The notes below the pieces were generated by a model. The model searched no databases. It saw only the letters and a program-made list of their open reading frames with translations, and was not told the origin of the DNA. The translations under genes and the position numbers were made by a program. This document shows, piece by piece, positions 54,407-62,410 of a stretch of DNA of 64,000 bases; position 1 is the first letter of the stretch, and each line of letters starts with the position of its first letter. Location of the stretch: NCBI RefSeq assembly GCF_019645815.1, contig NZ_CP080997.1, positions 4,778,880 to 4,842,879 of the forward strand, read 5' to 3'. The DNA comes from Mycolicibacter heraklionensis (lineage in GTDB: Bacteria; Actinomycetota; Actinomycetes; Mycobacteriales; Mycobacteriaceae).

Positions 54407-57400
54407 CGCCGCCTGTGACCGACCGTGACCTCAAACTGACCCGGTGGGTGGCCGTCGTCGCCGGCCTGGTGGGCTTCCTGCTGTCGGTGGCCACCCCGCT
54501 GCTGCCGGTGGTGCAGACCACCGCCACGCTGAACTGGCCGCAGCACGGTGAGCTGGGCAGTGTGACGGCGCCGCTGATCTCCCAGACCCCGATCTCGATG
54601 TCGGTGAAGGCGCCGTGCGCCTTGGTGCGCCAACTGCCCGCCGAGGGCGGCACGCTGCTGGCGACCGCGCCGGCCAAGGGCAAGGACGCCGCCCTCAACG
54701 GGCTGTTCATCACCGTCACCGAGAAACGGGTGGACGTCACCGACCGCAACGTGGTGCTGGCCACCGCACCGCGGGCCAAAGTGGAAGGCCCCGGCTGCAC
54801 CGACATCGAGGTCACCTCGTCGCACGCCGGAACCTTCGCCACCATCGGCGGGATCACCCAGCGCTACGGCTGGCCGGACCCGAACCTGCGCCCGCAGATC
54901 GTCGGGGTGTTCACCGACCTGGCCGGCCCGGCGCCGCAAGGTCTTTCGCTGACCGCCGACATCGACACCCGGTTCTCCACCAAACCGACGATGCTCAAGC
55001 GGGCCGCGATCTACGCGGCCATCCTCGCCACCGTGATCGCGGTGCTGGCGCTGTGGCGCCTGGACCGCCTCGACGGCCACCGGATGCACCGGCTGATCCC
55101 AAGCCGCTGGCGGTTCTTCTCGCTGGCCGACGTGGCGGTGGTGTTCGGGTTCCTGCTCTGGTACGTGATCGGGGCGAACTCCTCCGACGACGGCTACATC
55201 CTGGGGATGGCCCGGGTCGCCGACCACGCCGGCTATATGAGCAACTACTTCCGCTGGTTCGGCAGCCCGGAAGACCCGTTCGGCTGGTACTACAACCTGC
55301 TGGCGCTGATGACGCACGTGTCCGACGCCAGCATCTGGATCCGGCTGCCGGACCTGGTCGCCGGGCTGGTGTGCTGGCTGCTGCTCAGCCGTGAGGTGCT
55401 GCCCCGGTTCGGCCCGGCGGTGGCGGCCAGCAAGCCCGCCCTGTGGGCGGCCGGAATGGTGCTGCTGGCGGCCTGGATGCCGTTCAACAACGGCTTGCGG
55501 CCCGAGGGGATCATCGCGGTCGGGGCGCTGATCACCTACGTGCTGGTGGAGCGGGCGATCATCTCCAGCCGACTGACCCCGGCGGCGCTGGCGATCATCT
55601 GCGCGGCCTTCACCCTGGGTATTCAGCCGACCGGGCTGATCGCGGTGGCCGCGCTGCTGGCCGGTGGCCGGCCGCTGCTGCGGATCCTGGTGCGCCGTCA
55701 CCGCATTCACGGCACCTGGCCGCTGGTGGCGCCGCTGCTGGCCGCCGGCGCGGTGATCCTGACCGTGGTCTTCGCCGACCAGACCATCCGAACCGTGTTG
55801 GAAGCCACCCGGGTTCGCACCGCGATCGGTCCCAGCCAGGCCTGGTACACCGAGAACCTGCGTTACTACTACCTGATCCTGCCCACCGTCGACGGCTCGC
55901 TGTCGCGGCGGTTCGGCTTCCTGATCTGTGCGCTGTGCCTGTTCACCGCGATGTTCATCATGTTGCGGCGCAAGCGGATCGCCGGGGTCGCCAGCGGCCC
56001 GGTGTGGCGGCTGATGGGCGTAATCCTGGCGACGATGTTCTCGCTGATGTTCGCCCCGACCAAGTGGGTGCACCACTTCGGGCTGTTCGCCGCGGTGGCC
56101 GGAGCGATGGCGGCACTGACCACGGTGCTGGTTTCGCGACAAGTGGTGCACTGGTCGAGAAACCGAATGGCATTCGCCGCAGCCGTGTTGTTCATACTCG
56201 CGCTGTGTTTCGCCACCACCAACGGCTGGTGGTACGTCTCCAGCTATGGCGTGCCGTTCAACGCCGACATGCCGCGCATCGGCGGAATCACCGTCAGCAC
56301 AATCCTGTTCGCCATGTTCGCTGTGGCGGCCGGCTGGGCGGCCTGGCTGCACTTCGCGCCGCGTGACCGCGGCGAGGGCCGGCTGGCCCGGGCGTTGACC
56401 GCCGCGCCCGTTCCGGTGGCGGCCGGTTTCATGGTGTGCGTGTTCGTGGCCTCGATGGTGGCCGGGATCGTCCGCGAGTACCCGACCTACTCCAACGGCC
56501 TGGCCAACGTGCGGGCGTTCGTGGGCGGCTGCGGGCTGGCCGACAACGTGCTGGTGGAGCCCGACCCCAACGACGGCGCGCTGACGCCGCTGCCCGGCGA
56601 GTACGGCGAGCTCGGACCACTGGGCGGGGTGGACCCGGTCGGCTTCACCGCCAGCGGGGTACCGGAGAAGGTGGTGGCCGAGTCACTGCGGATGCCGATC
56701 ACCCAGCCCGGCACCGACTATGACTGGGACGCCCCGAAGAAGTTGAAGACGGCCGGGGTCAACGGCTCGACCGTCCCCTTGCCCTACGGACTGGACCCGG
56801 CCCGGATTCCGTTGGCGGGCAGCTACAGCACCGACGGCCAGCAGGAGTCCAAGCTGACGTCGGCCTGGTACGCCCTTCCTTCTGCCGATGACGGCCACCC
56901 CTTGGTGGCAGTGACCGCGGCCGGCACCATCGCCGGCAACAGCGTGCTGAAGGGCTACACCACCGGCCAGGACGTGCAGCTGGAGTACGGCGTCCCCGGG
57001 CCCGACGGCGCCCCGGTGGCCGCCGGACGGCTGGTGCCTTACGACCTGTTCGGCGAGTGGCCGCGGATGTGGCGCAACCTGCGCTACCCGCGCTCGCAGA
57101 TCCCGGCCGACGCCGTCGCGGTACGCATTGTGGCCGTGGACAAGTCGCTGAACCCGCGGGACTGGATCGCGTTCACCCCGCCGCGACTGCCCGAGGTGAA
57201 GACCATCCAGGAGTACATCGGCTCCGACAAGCCGGTGCTGCTGGACTGGGCGGTGGGCCTGGCCTTCCCGTGCCAGCACCCGATGCTGCACGCCAACGGG
57301 GTCACCGAGGTGCCGCAGTACCGGATCACCCCGGACTACAACGCCAAGAAGCAGGACACCGACACCTGGCAGGACGGGGTCAACGGCGGGTTGCTGGGCA

Positions 57401-57582
57401 TCTCCGACATGCTGCTGCGCGCCCACGTGATGGCCACGTACCTGAACTACGACTGGGGCCGGGACTGGGGCTCGTTGCGTCAGTTCGACGTGATCACCCC
57501 GGCCACGCCGGCGGAGTTGGACCTGGGCAGCGCCACGCGTTCGGGCTGGTGGTCACCGGGCCAGATCCGCATCAAGGCCTGA
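54403..57582 (+). CDS. embB: Arabinosyltransferase EmbB
   Basis: GT-C arabinosyltransferase, 1059 aa, partner of EmbA and the main ethambutol target. ANSSDDGYILGMARVADHAG carries the catalytic Asp262 (Asp299 in M. tuberculosis) and Met269, equivalent to Met306 of the resistance-determining region. The preceding Ile266-Leu267 are the sensitive-type residues, not the Gln-Met reported for naturally resistant rapid growers. IGPSQAWYTENLRYYYL keeps the Gln equivalent to 497. The C-terminal module has FPCQHPMLHANGVTEVPQYR and ATRSGWWSPGQIRIKA. The N-terminus is shorter than the 1098-residue M. tuberculosis protein. The 3' end overlaps the reverse-strand transporter frame by 30 bp. Confidence 0.97.
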   Translation: MTPPVTDRDLKLTRWVAVVAGLVGFLLSVATPLLPVVQTTATLNWPQHGELGSVTAPLISQTPISMSVKAPCALVRQLPAEGGTLLATAPAKGKDAALNGLFITVTEKRVDVTDRNVVLATAPRAKVEGPGCTDIEVTSSHAGTFATIGGITQRYGWPDPNLRPQIVGVFTDLAGPAPQGLSLTADIDTRFSTKPTMLKRAAIYAAILATVIAVLALWRLDRLDGHRMHRLIPSRWRFFSLADVAVVFGFLLWYVIGANSSDDGYILGMARVADHAGYMSNYFRWFGSPEDPFGWYYNLLALMTHVSDASIWIRLPDLVAGLVCWLLLSREVLPRFGPAVAASKPALWAAGMVLLAAWMPFNNGLRPEGIIAVGALITYVLVERAIISSRLTPAALAIICAAFTLGIQPTGLIAVAALLAGGRPLLRILVRRHRIHGTWPLVAPLLAAGAVILTVVFADQTIRTVLEATRVRTAIGPSQAWYTENLRYYYLILPTVDGSLSRRFGFLICALCLFTAMFIMLRRKRIAGVASGPVWRLMGVILATMFSLMFAPTKWVHHFGLFAAVAGAMAALTTVLVSRQVVHWSRNRMAFAAAVLFILALCFATTNGWWYVSSYGVPFNADMPRIGGITVSTILFAMFAVAAGWAAWLHFAPRDRGEGRLARALTAAPVPVAAGFMVCVFVASMVAGIVREYPTYSNGLANVRAFVGGCGLADNVLVEPDPNDGALTPLPGEYGELGPLGGVDPVGFTASGVPEKVVAESLRMPITQPGTDYDWDAPKKLKTAGVNGSTVPLPYGLDPARIPLAGSYSTDGQQESKLTSAWYALPSADDGHPLVAVTAAGTIAGNSVLKGYTTGQDVQLEYGVPGPDGAPVAAGRLVPYDLFGEWPRMWRNLRYPRSQIPADAVAVRIVAVDKSLNPRDWIAFTPPRLPEVKTIQEYIGSDKPVLLDWAVGLAFPCQHPMLHANGVTEVPQYRITPDYNAKKQDTDTWQDGVNGGLLGISDMLLRAHVMATYLNYDWGRDWGSLRQFDVITPATPAELDLGSATRSGWWSPGQIRIKA

Positions 57583-59070
57583 CGGGGCACCCCCCAACCC
57601 GCGAGCGTGCGCGTCTGTGCACGACACGCCGGGTGAAACCGGCATTTTGCGCACGCTCGCGGGCAGGGCCAACGGCTGCGTAGCCATCACCTCCGCCAGC
57701 TCTCGCTCCAGTTCGCCCTGCACTCCGGGGATCCCGGTACCGCGCAGTGAGCACCCGCGGGTCTCCGGCAGGAACCGCAACGCGACCAGCCCGATCACCG
57801 CGGCGACCACCAGGTACACCGCCGGGAAAAGCTGCCATCCGGTGTGCTCGATCACCGAGTCCGCCAGCACCGGTGCGGTGCCGCCGAAGACCGCGACCGC
57901 GGCGTTGTCGGCGATCGCGAATCCCGCATAACGCACCTGGGTGGGGAACATCGCCGGGAACGTCGCCGCCACCGTTGCCAGCGGCGCGGCGAACAGCACG
58001 CTGAGCACCGTGAATCCCACCAGCGCGAAGGCGAAGCCCTGCCCCATCAGCCAGTACATCGGCAACGCCAGCACAGCGAACCCGACCAGCGACCCGCGCC
58101 ACAGCGGCTTGCGGCCGATCCGGTCCGACCAGGCACCCGCGAAGGGTATGCAGGCCATCATGGCCAGCTCCCCGACCAGCACCACCGCCGTCCTGCTGCG
58201 TTCGTCAAGTCCGGCGGAGGCGTGCAAGTAGGTCGGTTGGTAGGTCACCAGGGTGTAGTCGATGATGTTCAGCGCGACCAGCAGCGCGAAGGTGACCACG
58301 ATCGGTCGGGTGTAGTTCGTCAGCAGGTCGACCAGTCGGTCCCAAGCCGATCCCTTGATCGCATCGCAGGCGACGCACTCGGCGAACACCGGCGTCTCCG
58401 GCATCCGACTGCGCAGGACCAGCCCCAGCACCCCCAGCGGCAGGGCCAACAGGAACGGGATACGCCAGCCCCAGGCCGCCATCTGCTCGTGGCTGAGCAT
58501 CGCCTCCAGGGCCAACACCACGGCACTGCCGAGAACGAAGCCGCCGACGGCGCCGAACTCCAGGAAGCTGCCGTAGGTCCCGCGTTTGTCATCGGGCGCG
58601 CTTTCGGCCATAAATGTTGCGGCGCCGCCATATTCGCCGCCGGTAGAGAAGCCCTGCACCACCCGCAGGGCGATCAGCAGGCCTGGCGCCCACCAGCCCG
58701 CTGCGGCGTAGGTGGGCAAGACACCGATCAATGTCGTCGCCACCGCAATCAGCAGAATCGTCGCCACCAGGACCGACTTGCGCCCGAACCGGTCCCCGAT
58801 CGGGCCCCAGATCATGCCGCCCAGCGGCCGCAGCACGAAAGAGACCGCGAACCCAAGCATCGTTCCGAGGTTGCCCAGCGTGTCCGGAAAGAACGCTTCG
58901 GTCAGATAGGTGGCCACGACGGCGTAAACGCCGTAGTCATACCATTCGGTTGCGTTACCGATAGCCGATGCTGTAATTGCCTTGCGCAGCAGTCGTTTAT
59001 GTTCATCTGGAGCGCTCCGCGGTTTCCGCGTGACCGGCGCCGACGGCCTCGCCGGCAGCAGTAGACTCAT
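57553..59070 (-). CDS. MFS transporter, metabolite:H+ symporter (ProP-like) family, 505 aa
   Basis: Twelve-helix major facilitator of the MHS type. The signature NATEWYDYGVYAVVATYLTE is in helix 1 (about 38-57), VLRPLGGMIWGPIGDRFGRK in the 2-3 loop, LLIALRVVQGFSTGGEYGGA in helix 4, and the second-half repeat is GAWSDRIGRKPLW. Such proteins take up proline, betaine or dicarboxylates with protons; the substrate here cannot be told. ATG 59070 follows GAGG. Family similarity ends near FLPETRGCSL plus a short tail. Residues about 470-491 are encoded by the palindromic repeat and the final ten codons lie antisense to the end of embB, so the original stop has probably been lost. It is convergent with embB. 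Confidence 0.85.
   Translation of the reverse strand: MSLLLPARPSAPVTRKPRSAPDEHKRLLRKAITASAIGNATEWYDYGVYAVVATYLTEAFFPDTLGNLGTMLGFAVSFVLRPLGGMIWGPIGDRFGRKSVLVATILLIAVATTLIGVLPTYAAAGWWAPGLLIALRVVQGFSTGGEYGGAATFMAESAPDDKRGTYGSFLEFGAVGGFVLGSAVVLALEAMLSHEQMAAWGWRIPFLLALPLGVLGLVLRSRMPETPVFAECVACDAIKGSAWDRLVDLLTNYTRPIVVTFALLVALNIIDYTLVTYQPTYLHASAGLDERSRTAVVLVGELAMMACIPFAGAWSDRIGRKPLWRGSLVGFAVLALPMYWLMGQGFAFALVGFTVLSVLFAAPLATVAATFPAMFPTQVRYAGFAIADNAAVAVFGGTAPVLADSVIEHTGWQLFPAVYLVVAAVIGLVALRFLPETRGCSLRGTGIPGVQGELERELAEVMATQPLALPASVRKMPVSPGVSCTDAHARGLGGAPSGLDADLAR
57598..57663. repeat. 66-bp palindromic (REP-like) repeat between embB and the transporter
   Basis: Arms 57598-57612 (CCCGCGAGCGTGCGC) and 57649-57663 (GCGCACGCTCGCGGG) are a perfect 15-bp inverted repeat. 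An inner hairpin GCCGG-GTGAAA-CCGGC lies at 57628-57643. Elements with this outer sequence are, to my memory, scattered in mycobacterial intergenic DNA. Placed between convergent genes it may end transcription from both sides, but here it lies inside the transporter reading frame. Confidence 0.75.
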
Positions 59071-59333
59071 CGCGCCTCGCCGCTAGGGCACACGCTGCCA
59101 GTACACACGTCGTCCCCCTCGTCAGCCTCCGACGATTCGCACGGCGATCCGGGCAGCCGGAAACACGTTCCGGCCCCGTACAATTGGAACCTCGGCGGCT
59201 AGCCCATCATGGGATCGCCTGGGGTAAACGATAATTGGTTTGCAACAGAAGTGACTGGTGTTGCTGAAGCGTTACGCAACACTTACCCGCCTGAGACCGC
59301 CGGCCGGCGTTCCGGGCACGGCGGCGAGGGCCG
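59071..59333. other. Intergenic region with inverted repeats before the transporter gene
   Basis: No gene is seen. GTGTTGC (59258-59264) and GCAACAC (59276-59282) are 7-bp inverted arms. A third half-site GCAACA lies at 59242-59247, so two overlapping dyads are possible. The stretch around TAAACGATAATTGG (59225-59238) is AT-rich. The layout fits a regulator site controlling the transporter, but no -10/-35 pair is convincing. Confidence 0.4.
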
Positions 59334-60620
59334 CTAGGCCTGAGCTTCCCAGTAGGACGGGTCCAGGTACTGACCGACCAGCGATTCCCACATCAGGTTC
59401 GTCAAGCTGTTGAGCATGTCCTGCGCATCCGCACCTTCGGCCAGGCCCACGCCATCCCCTGCTGCCAACAGTGGCGCCAGCGCAGGGTTGTCGAGCATGT
59501 CGACCACCTCATAGGTAGCCGGGTCGAAGATGTCGGCAACGAAGGCGCTCCAGCCGGTCTGCGCCGCCACCGCCAGCGCAGCGTTGACCTCGGTCCAGTC
59601 GATGTTCGGCTGATCCATCGTGAACATCGTCGGCTGGTCGGGAGAGCCCTCGTTCCACCCGTTCTCGATGCTGCCGTAGCCCAGATTCACCAGGATCCGC
59701 ATGCTTGGTTCCATCAAGTCGTACAACGGCTTTCCAGTCACCGGAACGAACAGCAGCGGATACAGCAGCGGCAGGTACTCGCTCTGAATCATGTAAGAGC
59801 TGACCAGGCTGTCGGGGTCTGAATCCAGCAGAATCGCGCCCTCGATCTGCTCGGGAGTCAGGCCGAGGTAGGCGATGTGCTGGATGGCCATACCCATAAC
59901 GGCGTTGAGATCGGCGAAGATGTTGCTGACGTACCGCGGGAAGTCCGCGTAGCCGTCGTACTCCAGGGTGTAGATGCTGGTGGGGTACAGATCGTGGGGC
60001 GTCGGGTTGCCGAGGGTGACCTCGCTCTGCCCCATGGCCTCGACGATCTGAGGCATGTTTTCGAAGCCGACCAGCATCCCGCCGTTGGGGTTGGCCGAAT
60101 TACCGATCAACACGAAGTGCACCGCAGAACTCGGCACGCCGGCGTCGTCGAGCTGCTGCATTGCCAAAGTCGTGAGAGCAGCGCTCTGCGAGTAGCCGAA
60201 TACCGTCACCGGGTGATCGGCGTCGACCTGGCCATCCGCGATCAGAGCCTGCACCCTGTCGGCCAGAATCTCCGCCCCCCTGGCCAAGGACTTGTCCAGA
60301 ACGTAAGCCTCCTCGGGTGTGGTCAGCACCTCGAGTTCACCGGCGAAGCCGCGCGGCTGCAGGAACAGTTCATTGACCGTGTCGGCGAACTGCTGGCTCG
60401 GCGTGGGGATCATGCTGGGGCCCATGATCAGCGCGATGCCGGAGTCGGCGAGGGAGCCGACCTCGGCGGCGGACAGCAGCACCCCGGTATGGCCGGGAGC
60501 CGAGGTCAGCGAAGCGATCTGGGGAGCACCGGCGATACCGACAACCAGCGCGGCGGCGGCCAGTGCAGCTCGCAGGCCGGGCTCGCAGTGGGTGGACCGT
60601 GCCGCGACTGCATCAAACAT
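59334..60620 (-). CDS. Secreted PE-PPE-domain serine hydrolase, 428 aa
   Basis: ATG 60620 with AGGA 8 nt upstream is preferred; an open extension to 60689 lacks a ribosome site. A signal-like hydrophobic segment (AALAAAALVVGIAGAPQIAS, about 20-40) is followed by a PE-PPE (PF08237) alpha/beta hydrolase fold. GIALIMGPSMIPTPSQQF opens the domain, and VTVFGYSQSAALTTLAM holds the nucleophile Ser in GxSxS. FVLIGNSANPNGGML and YTLEYDGYADFPRY are the typical next blocks. There is no PE or PPE N-terminal domain. Known members cleave esters of short and medium acyl chains; activity on wall or storage lipids is inferred. It sits 212 bp downstream of accD4 with its own candidate promoter. Confidence 0.82.
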   Translation of the reverse strand: MFDAVAARSTHCEPGLRAALAAAALVVGIAGAPQIASLTSAPGHTGVLLSAAEVGSLADSGIALIMGPSMIPTPSQQFADTVNELFLQPRGFAGELEVLTTPEEAYVLDKSLARGAEILADRVQALIADGQVDADHPVTVFGYSQSAALTTLAMQQLDDAGVPSSAVHFVLIGNSANPNGGMLVGFENMPQIVEAMGQSEVTLGNPTPHDLYPTSIYTLEYDGYADFPRYVSNIFADLNAVMGMAIQHIAYLGLTPEQIEGAILLDSDPDSLVSSYMIQSEYLPLLYPLLFVPVTGKPLYDLMEPSMRILVNLGYGSIENGWNEGSPDQPTMFTMDQPNIDWTEVNAALAVAAQTGWSAFVADIFDPATYEVVDMLDNPALAPLLAAGDGVGLAEGADAQDMLNSLTNLMWESLVGQYLDPSYWEAQA

Positions 60621-60679
60621 CCAGGATTCCTCGCCAGATTCTCGAGGCCGCCACATCAGTGGGGCGTTGCCGAACCTGG

Positions 60680-60708
60680 ATGATTTCAATCACACTCTGT
60701 TATGTCAA
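60680..60708 (-). promoter_or_regulatory. Candidate promoter of the PE-PPE hydrolase gene
   Basis: On the minus strand TTGACA (60703-60708) is followed after 17 bp by AATCAT (60680-60685). The dyad TGATT-TC-AATCA at 60681-60692 overlaps the -10 and could be an operator. The start codon is about 60 bp downstream. Confidence 0.35.
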
Positions 60709-60832
60709 ATTCAGGTTCACTATCCTGGAAACGCGCCCTCACCAGGAAAAAACGGCACGTACCCTGAGAACGCAGGCCACCTAATGTTCCCGCAATCTGA
60801 GCCAGGACTTAGCGGCTAAGCGGAAGCGCCGG

Positions 60833-62410
60833 CTAGATGGGCAGCAGACCGTGCTTACGCTGCACCTTCGGGAAGTTCTGCTTGTCCCGCAGCAGCCGCA
60901 GCGACTTACGCAGCAACAACCGGGTCTCGTGCGGCTGGATCACGGCGTCGATGTAGCCGCGCTCGGCGGCAGTCCACGGGATCGCCATGTTCTCGTTGTA
61001 GCCGTCGATGAAATCCTGCTTGATCTTCTGCACCTCGGGCGCGGTCGGGTCCGGGAAGCGCTTCACCAGTAGCTGGGCCGCGCCGTCGGCGCCGATCACC
61101 GCGATGCGGGCCGTCGGCCAGGCGAAGTTCAGATCCGCGGACAGCTGCTTGGAGCCCATCACCGCGTAGCCACCGCCGTAGGCCTTGCGGATGATCACGG
61201 TCACCTTGGGCACGTCGGCCTCGACGATGGCGTTGAAGAACCGGCCACCGCGCTTGATGATCCCGTTCTTCTCCTCCGACACCCCGGGCATGGCGCCGGG
61301 GGTGTCGACGACGAAAACCAACGGGAGGTTGTAGGAGTCGCAGAATCGGATGAAACTGGCCGCCTTGTCGGATGCCTCGGTGTCGACCGCCCCGGACATG
61401 AACATCGGCTGGTTGGCGATCACCCCGACCGGATGCCCGTCCACCCGGGCGAACGCGGTGATCATCGCCTTCCCGCGCTGTTCGGAGATCTCGAAGACGT
61501 CGCCGTCGTCGAAGATCCGCAGCAGGATCTCGTGCATGTCGTAGGCGACGTTGTCGGCGTCCGGAACGATCGAGTCCAGCTCCAGGTCGTGCGGGGTGAT
61601 CTCCGGCTCCAGGCCGGGGTTGACGATCGGCGCGTCGTCGAAGTGGTTGGAGGGCAGGAACGACAAGTAGTCACGCACGTACTGGAACGCCGCCGCCTCG
61701 TCGTCGACCACCTTGTGGATGTTGCCGCGCTGCGCCTGCGCGTCGGCGCCGCCGAGCTCGTCGAAGCTGACGTCCTCGCCGGTGACATCCTTGATCACGT
61801 CCGGTCCGGTGATGAACATGTAGCCCTGATCACGTACGGCTACCAACAGGTCCGTCTGGATCGGCGAATACACCGCTCCCCCAGCACATTTACCCAAGAT
61901 GATCGAGATTTCCGGAACCAGGCCGCGCAGCATTTCGTGGCGCCGTCCCAGCTCGGCGTACCAGGCCAGCGATGTAACCGCGTCCTGGATCCGCGCGCCC
62001 GCCGAGTCGTTGATGCCGATGATCGGGCAGCCGACCATGGCCACCCACTCCATCAGCTTGGCCACCTTGCGGCCGAACATCTCCCCGACCGAGCCCTGGA
62101 ACACGGTCTGGTCGTGGCTGAACACCCCGACGGGTCGGCCGTTGATCCGGCCGTGACCGGTGACCACGCCGTCGCCGTAGAGCGCGTTCGGGTCACCGGG
62201 GGTCTTGCACAGCGCACCGATCTCCAAGAAGCTGCCCGGGTCCAGCAGCGCATGAATGCGGTCGCGGGCACTGGGGATGCCCTTCTTCGCCCGCTTGGCG
62301 ACGGCCGCCTCACCGCCGGGTTCCTTGGCCAGCTCCAGCTTTTCGCGGAGTTCGGACAGCAATTGCGCAGTGGTCTTGGGCGGGTGGGCGGGTGGGAACT
62401 CGGTGGTCAC
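60833..62410 (-). CDS. accD4: Acyl-CoA carboxylase carboxyltransferase subunit AccD4
   Basis: Biotin-dependent carboxyltransferase beta subunit, 525 aa. With an AccA3-type biotin subunit it carboxylates the long-chain acyl-CoA that Pks13 condenses to form mycolic acids. GINDSAGARIQDAVTSLAWY and ISIILGKCAGGAVYSPIQTD in the N-terminal crotonase-like domain, VDTPGAMPGVSEEKNGIIKR and IIRKAYGGGYAVMGSKQL in the C-terminal domain match the AccD4 family at normal length. The start is GTG 62410, overlapping the pks13 stop by four bases (GTGA), so the two genes are translationally coupled. Confidence 0.96.
   Translation of the reverse strand: MTTEFPPAHPPKTTAQLLSELREKLELAKEPGGEAAVAKRAKKGIPSARDRIHALLDPGSFLEIGALCKTPGDPNALYGDGVVTGHGRINGRPVGVFSHDQTVFQGSVGEMFGRKVAKLMEWVAMVGCPIIGINDSAGARIQDAVTSLAWYAELGRRHEMLRGLVPEISIILGKCAGGAVYSPIQTDLLVAVRDQGYMFITGPDVIKDVTGEDVSFDELGGADAQAQRGNIHKVVDDEAAAFQYVRDYLSFLPSNHFDDAPIVNPGLEPEITPHDLELDSIVPDADNVAYDMHEILLRIFDDGDVFEISEQRGKAMITAFARVDGHPVGVIANQPMFMSGAVDTEASDKAASFIRFCDSYNLPLVFVVDTPGAMPGVSEEKNGIIKRGGRFFNAIVEADVPKVTVIIRKAYGGGYAVMGSKQLSADLNFAWPTARIAVIGADGAAQLLVKRFPDPTAPEVQKIKQDFIDGYNENMAIPWTAAERGYIDAVIQPHETRLLLRKSLRLLRDKQNFPKVQRKHGLLPI

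Noticed and set aside
57597..57665. Intrinsic terminator of embB
   Set aside because: The hairpin is strong but has no following T-run and lies within the opposite reading frame; kept as a repeat.
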